Of a stretch of 64,000 bases of DNA, positions 61,431 through 64,000 are shown piece after piece; the first letter of the stretch is position 1, and every line of letters starts with the position of its first letter. The notes under the pieces are model-generated. The model was not told the DNA's origin. It worked only from the letters and a program-made list of their open reading frames with translations, and did no database searches. A program made the position numbers and the translations under genes. The DNA comes from Nocardia donostiensis (GTDB lineage Bacteria; Actinomycetota; Actinomycetes; Mycobacteriales; Mycobacteriaceae): positions 62,001 through 126,000 of the forward strand of contig NZ_MUKP01000012.1 in assembly GCF_002081715.1 (NCBI RefSeq), written 5' to 3'.

Positions 61431-63086
61431 TTACTTGGCCGTATTGGTTTCGTCGGCGTCGTATTCCACCAGCACCCGGCGCAGCAGTTTGCCGGTCTGG
61501 TTGCGCGGCAGGTCGTCGAGGAAGATCACCTCGCGCGGCACCTTGTAGCGGGCCAGGTTCTGCTTGACGTAGTCCTTGATCTCTTCGCCGTCGGGGTTGT
61601 GACCCGGCTCCGGGACGACGAATGCGCGCAGCCGCTTGCCGAACTCCACATCGTCGACGCCGACCACAGCCACATCGAACACGTCCTCACGTTCCAGCAG
61701 CAGGTTCTCCACTTCCTGCGGGAAGACGTTCTCGCCGCCGGAGACGATCATGTCGTCGTCGCGGCCGTCGACCATGAGCAGCCCGTGGTCGTCGAAGTGG
61801 CCCACGTCACCGCTGGACATATAGCCGTCGATGATCTGCTTGTGCCTGCCGTCGGTGTAGCCCTCGAACGGCGCGCCGCTGCGGACGAAGATACGCGCGG
61901 TGACGTTCTTGTCGGTGACGCGCTTGTCGTTGTCGTCGTAGAGCCGCACATCGCAGGTGATCGGAGGGCGGCCGACGGTGCCGGGGGCCTTGGCGAGTTC
62001 GTCCGGCTGGGCGATGGTGGCGATCGCGACCTCAGTGGAGCCGTACAGGTTGTACAGGACCGGCCCGAAAACCTCGGCCCCGCGGGTGCACAGTTCCGGT
62101 GACAGTGCGGAACCGGCGAGCACGATCGCCTTCAGCGACGAGGTGTCGTACTTGGCGCGCACCTCGTCGGGCAGTTCGACCATGCGGTGCAGCATGGTCG
62201 GCACTGCGACCAACATATCGGCCTTGTGGTCGGAGACCAGCTTCAGCGTCGCCTCGGCGTCGAACCGGCGGCGCATCACGACCTTGTTCGACAGCACAGT
62301 GCTGACCAGCCAGGTGCCGATACCGGTGCTGTGGAAGATCGGCGAGACGATAACGACGGTGCCGCGTTTGGGGAACGGCATCCGGTCCACGAACTGCGCG
62401 GTGGCCAGCGGGGTCACCTTGGTGCGCGGAGCGCCCTTGGGCAGCCCGGTGGTGCCGCTGGTCAGGATGATGAAACCACCCGGTTTGCTCGGGGCGGGTA
62501 GCGGCTCGGTCGAGTTGGCGGCGATCAGGTCGTCGAAGGTCTGCGCCCCCTCGGGCAGTTCGGTGCCCTCGTCGACCCAGGTCAGGTAGCGGGGCAGTTC
62601 CGGGGGCAGGGCGTCGAGCAGGCCGAGGAACTCGCTGTCGTGCAGCACCGCCTTGACCTTTTCGCGTTCACAGACCTCGGCGAACTGCGGTTTGGCGAAG
62701 CCGGTGTTCATCAGCGCGATCCGGACGCCGAGCTTGCCTGCCGCGACCATCGACATGATCAGCCCGCGGTGGTCGCGGGCCAGGACCGCGATGACCATCC
62801 CCTGAGTGATACCCGCTGCTCGGAGGCCGCGGGCGATCGCAGTCGACTGCTCGTCGAGTTCGCGGTAGGTCAGTTCGCCACGTTCATCGACCAAGCCGGG
62901 CTGATCGGGAGCCACCCGAGCCGAGTGTCGGACCAGGGTGGCCTGCGGGCCGTAAACCTTGGATTCGCGCATAGTTCGCAGTGTTTCCAAGGGCGCTTTC
63001 GGGTCGCTGACCCCGCGCGAACGTAGTACCCCGAACGCTTTTACGGTTTCCAGCGCGTGCGCCAGGTTCACCTCGAACACCTCCAC
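61431..63086 (-). CDS. Fatty-acid/acyl-CoA ligase (FadD12/FadD2-like), copy 2
   Basis: A 551-residue paralogue of the preceding ligase on the same strand, with LTSGTTGLPKGAPR, YGSTEV, MSSGDVGHFDDHGLLMVDGRDDDMIVSGGENVFP and the Lys in PRNQTGKLLRRVL. It differs most in the N-terminal 40 residues. Together with copy 1 it suggests two related long-chain or branched-chain acyl substrates, for example for cell-envelope lipids. The gap between the copies is 178 bases, so each may have its own promoter. Confidence 0.92.
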   Translation of the reverse strand: MEVFEVNLAHALETVKAFGVLRSRGVSDPKAPLETLRTMRESKVYGPQATLVRHSARVAPDQPGLVDERGELTYRELDEQSTAIARGLRAAGITQGMVIAVLARDHRGLIMSMVAAGKLGVRIALMNTGFAKPQFAEVCEREKVKAVLHDSEFLGLLDALPPELPRYLTWVDEGTELPEGAQTFDDLIAANSTEPLPAPSKPGGFIILTSGTTGLPKGAPRTKVTPLATAQFVDRMPFPKRGTVVIVSPIFHSTGIGTWLVSTVLSNKVVMRRRFDAEATLKLVSDHKADMLVAVPTMLHRMVELPDEVRAKYDTSSLKAIVLAGSALSPELCTRGAEVFGPVLYNLYGSTEVAIATIAQPDELAKAPGTVGRPPITCDVRLYDDNDKRVTDKNVTARIFVRSGAPFEGYTDGRHKQIIDGYMSSGDVGHFDDHGLLMVDGRDDDMIVSGGENVFPQEVENLLLEREDVFDVAVVGVDDVEFGKRLRAFVVPEPGHNPDGEEIKDYVKQNLARYKVPREVIFLDDLPRNQTGKLLRRVLVEYDADETNTAK

Positions 63087-63433
63087 ATAACCCTCGCGTC
63101 GGTACTCGACCTAGCGAATCGGACGTCATTTGGTTGCCAACCGTAGCAGCGGAGGTGTGTCAAATCACAGGTAAAGGCGACAAAACGGACTTTTGGTCGG
63201 TTGACCGGTACGTATCGGGTTCGCGTGCCGCCGGATCGCCTGATACGCCATGTCGGCGAGGAACCCCGGTGTCCGCGCGAACGCCGCACCCCGGACTCAC
63301 CGGCGTCGCCGCCCCTCTCTGAGCCCCAGGTCAGCGGAGTGTGCTCCCTGATGCGATCAGCAACGACACCCCTGCGCCCTGATTCTCACAACCGGGGTCC
63401 GCTTCCCGATATCGGATCAAACGGGAACTCCGT
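63087..63433. other. Gap at the start of AT-richer DNA
   Basis: About 350 bases with no recognised gene. It should hold the promoter of the upstream FadD gene on the minus strand. Base composition begins to shift from the usual GC-rich pattern to a mixed one toward 63350-63480. Confidence 0.4.
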
Positions 63434-63673
63434 CTACTCGTACATGAGACCCGCGACGAGCAGTTGAGCAACAAATCTCCATTTATCGAATGTGTCGATA
63501 TCCTGATGGTTCACCCTCGCATCCTCCAGCCAAGCGGCAAGGCTCTCCAGGAAATCTGCGGAACCTACGTTTGGATAGGCGGTAGAATCTTCGATAAGAC
63601 CATTTGAAAGGCTGCGCGCAAACCTGATGAACGAATCGAAATCATTGACGTCGTCAGGAACTGGTGGGGGCAT
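63434..63673 (-). CDS. DUF7660-like small protein, possible immunity protein
   Basis: A 79-residue acidic protein (MPPPVPDDVNDFDSFIRFARSL at the start, then FLESLAAWLEDARVNHQDIDTFDKWRFVAQLLVAG). The central AWLED and KWRF Trp residues fit the small DUF7660-type family, which is often found next to toxin genes as a proposed immunity protein; I recall this only loosely. AAGGAG is eight bases ahead of the ATG. GC content is clearly lower than in the rest of the window. The broken frame at 63776-64000 could be its toxin partner. Confidence 0.55.
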   Translation of the reverse strand: MPPPVPDDVNDFDSFIRFARSLSNGLIEDSTAYPNVGSADFLESLAAWLEDARVNHQDIDTFDKWRFVAQLLVAGLMYE

Positions 63674-63775
63674 ATGAATACTCCTTCGCCTCATATTCGG
63701 ATATCCAGCACCTCTGGCCGCCGCGTACGTAAACCTCTTTATGCTGCTGTCCGGAAAACACGTCACCTCGAGAAA

Positions 63776-64000
63776 CTACAGGGCCAGGTCATGCCGCATT
63801 ACGAGCTCTCCCCGCGCGGCTTCTAGCTGAGCTTCCGACTCTATCGCGTTGAGCTCTGGATTCATATACGCAAGGATGGAGCCTCTGGTATCTTGTCGCG
63901 GAATACCGCAATATTTCGACAGCAATCACATGAAGTTCAATGGCGATAGCCTGAATCCGTCGCTCCTGGCAAGAAAATTCAGCAGATCCCGAAGAGCGTA
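63776..64000 (-). pseudogene. Partial or broken gene at the right edge
   Basis: Reading the minus strand from the window edge gives YALRDLLNFLARSDGF and so on, an in-frame TGA at 63926-63928, and then a further 49-codon stretch (LLSKYCGIPRQDTRGSILAY, NPELNAIESEAQLEAARGEL) to a TAG at 63776. Both parts look protein-like and share one frame, which fits a gene interrupted by a stop, or two adjoining short genes. It continues beyond the window, so the product is unknown. Lower GC, like the gene beside it. Confidence 0.35.

Overview
The window is very GC-rich, gene-dense and shows actinobacterial habits throughout: GTG and TTG starts, ATGA overlaps, a WhiB protein, mycoredoxin, AdnA/AdnB, a deazaflavin-dependent nitroreductase, an Rpf-type enzyme and several FadD ligases. 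The block from adnA to the UPF0182 gene follows the gene content I recall for the M. tuberculosis Rv3193c-Rv3202c region (partly rearranged). With nitrite assimilation and many lipid ligases this suggests Nocardia or a close relative (Mycobacteriales). The genus is an inference; no search was run.

Layout. 1-3.3 kb: 3' end of moeZ, a TIGR02569-type gene, and a FadR-like regulator divergent from a CynX/NimT-type MFS exporter. 3.5-10 kb: a tightly overlapping nitrite/siroheme operon, narK-nirB-nirD-hemD(+winged helix)-sirohydrochlorin chelatase. 10-16 kb: mostly minus strand, with a HicB-like orphan, a glycosyltransferase, a nucleotidyltransferase, a mobA-moeA fusion, a VOC protein, an alkyltransferase-like protein and an alpha/beta hydrolase. 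16-24 kb: the adnA-adnB recombination helicase-nuclease; AdnA carries large low-complexity insertions. 24-31 kb: DoxX protein, K+ channel, NudC, zincin-like metalloprotease, a TOMM/ThiF-like protein and an ABC1 kinase. 31-34 kb: whiB7 with a readable promoter, upstream ORF and attenuator, then uvrD2 and mycoredoxin-1. 34.6-40 kb: PDZ-Lon protease, a repeat-rich spacer, a PPA1309 protein and a UPF0182 membrane protein whose start is out of frame across a run of seven C. 40-41.1 kb: an Rpf-like lysozyme with a structured leader, and an initiator tRNA. 41.4-59.5 kb: accessory metabolism, including DNA ligase, PhoD phosphatase, a TetR/AurF pair, an orphan zinc chaperone AztD behind a Zur-like box, a KSI-like protein plus acyl-CoA ligase, a three-gene unit encoding pyruvoyl arginine decarboxylase, a GNAT-like protein and a GGDEF enzyme, galactokinase and PepSY membrane proteins. 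59.6-63.1 kb: two paralogous FadD ligases. 63.4-64 kb: AT-richer DNA with a small immunity-like gene and a broken or partial gene, probably the edge of an acquired segment.

How the parts connect. NarK imports nitrate/nitrite, NirBD reduces nitrite to ammonium, and the HemD and chelatase genes supply its siroheme; the mobA-moeA fusion and moeZ serve molybdenum cofactor and sulfur-transfer chemistry. AdnAB and UvrD2 are DNA repair motors. WhiB7 is the intrinsic antibiotic-resistance regulator. No IS element, CRISPR array, rRNA or phage module was seen. The best leads for new biology are the whiB7 leader, the C-tract in the UPF0182 gene, the decarboxylase-GNAT-GGDEF unit, the protease/TOMM-like/kinase trio, the interleaved helices upstream of the Rpf gene, and the compound repeat at 36.0-36.2 kb.
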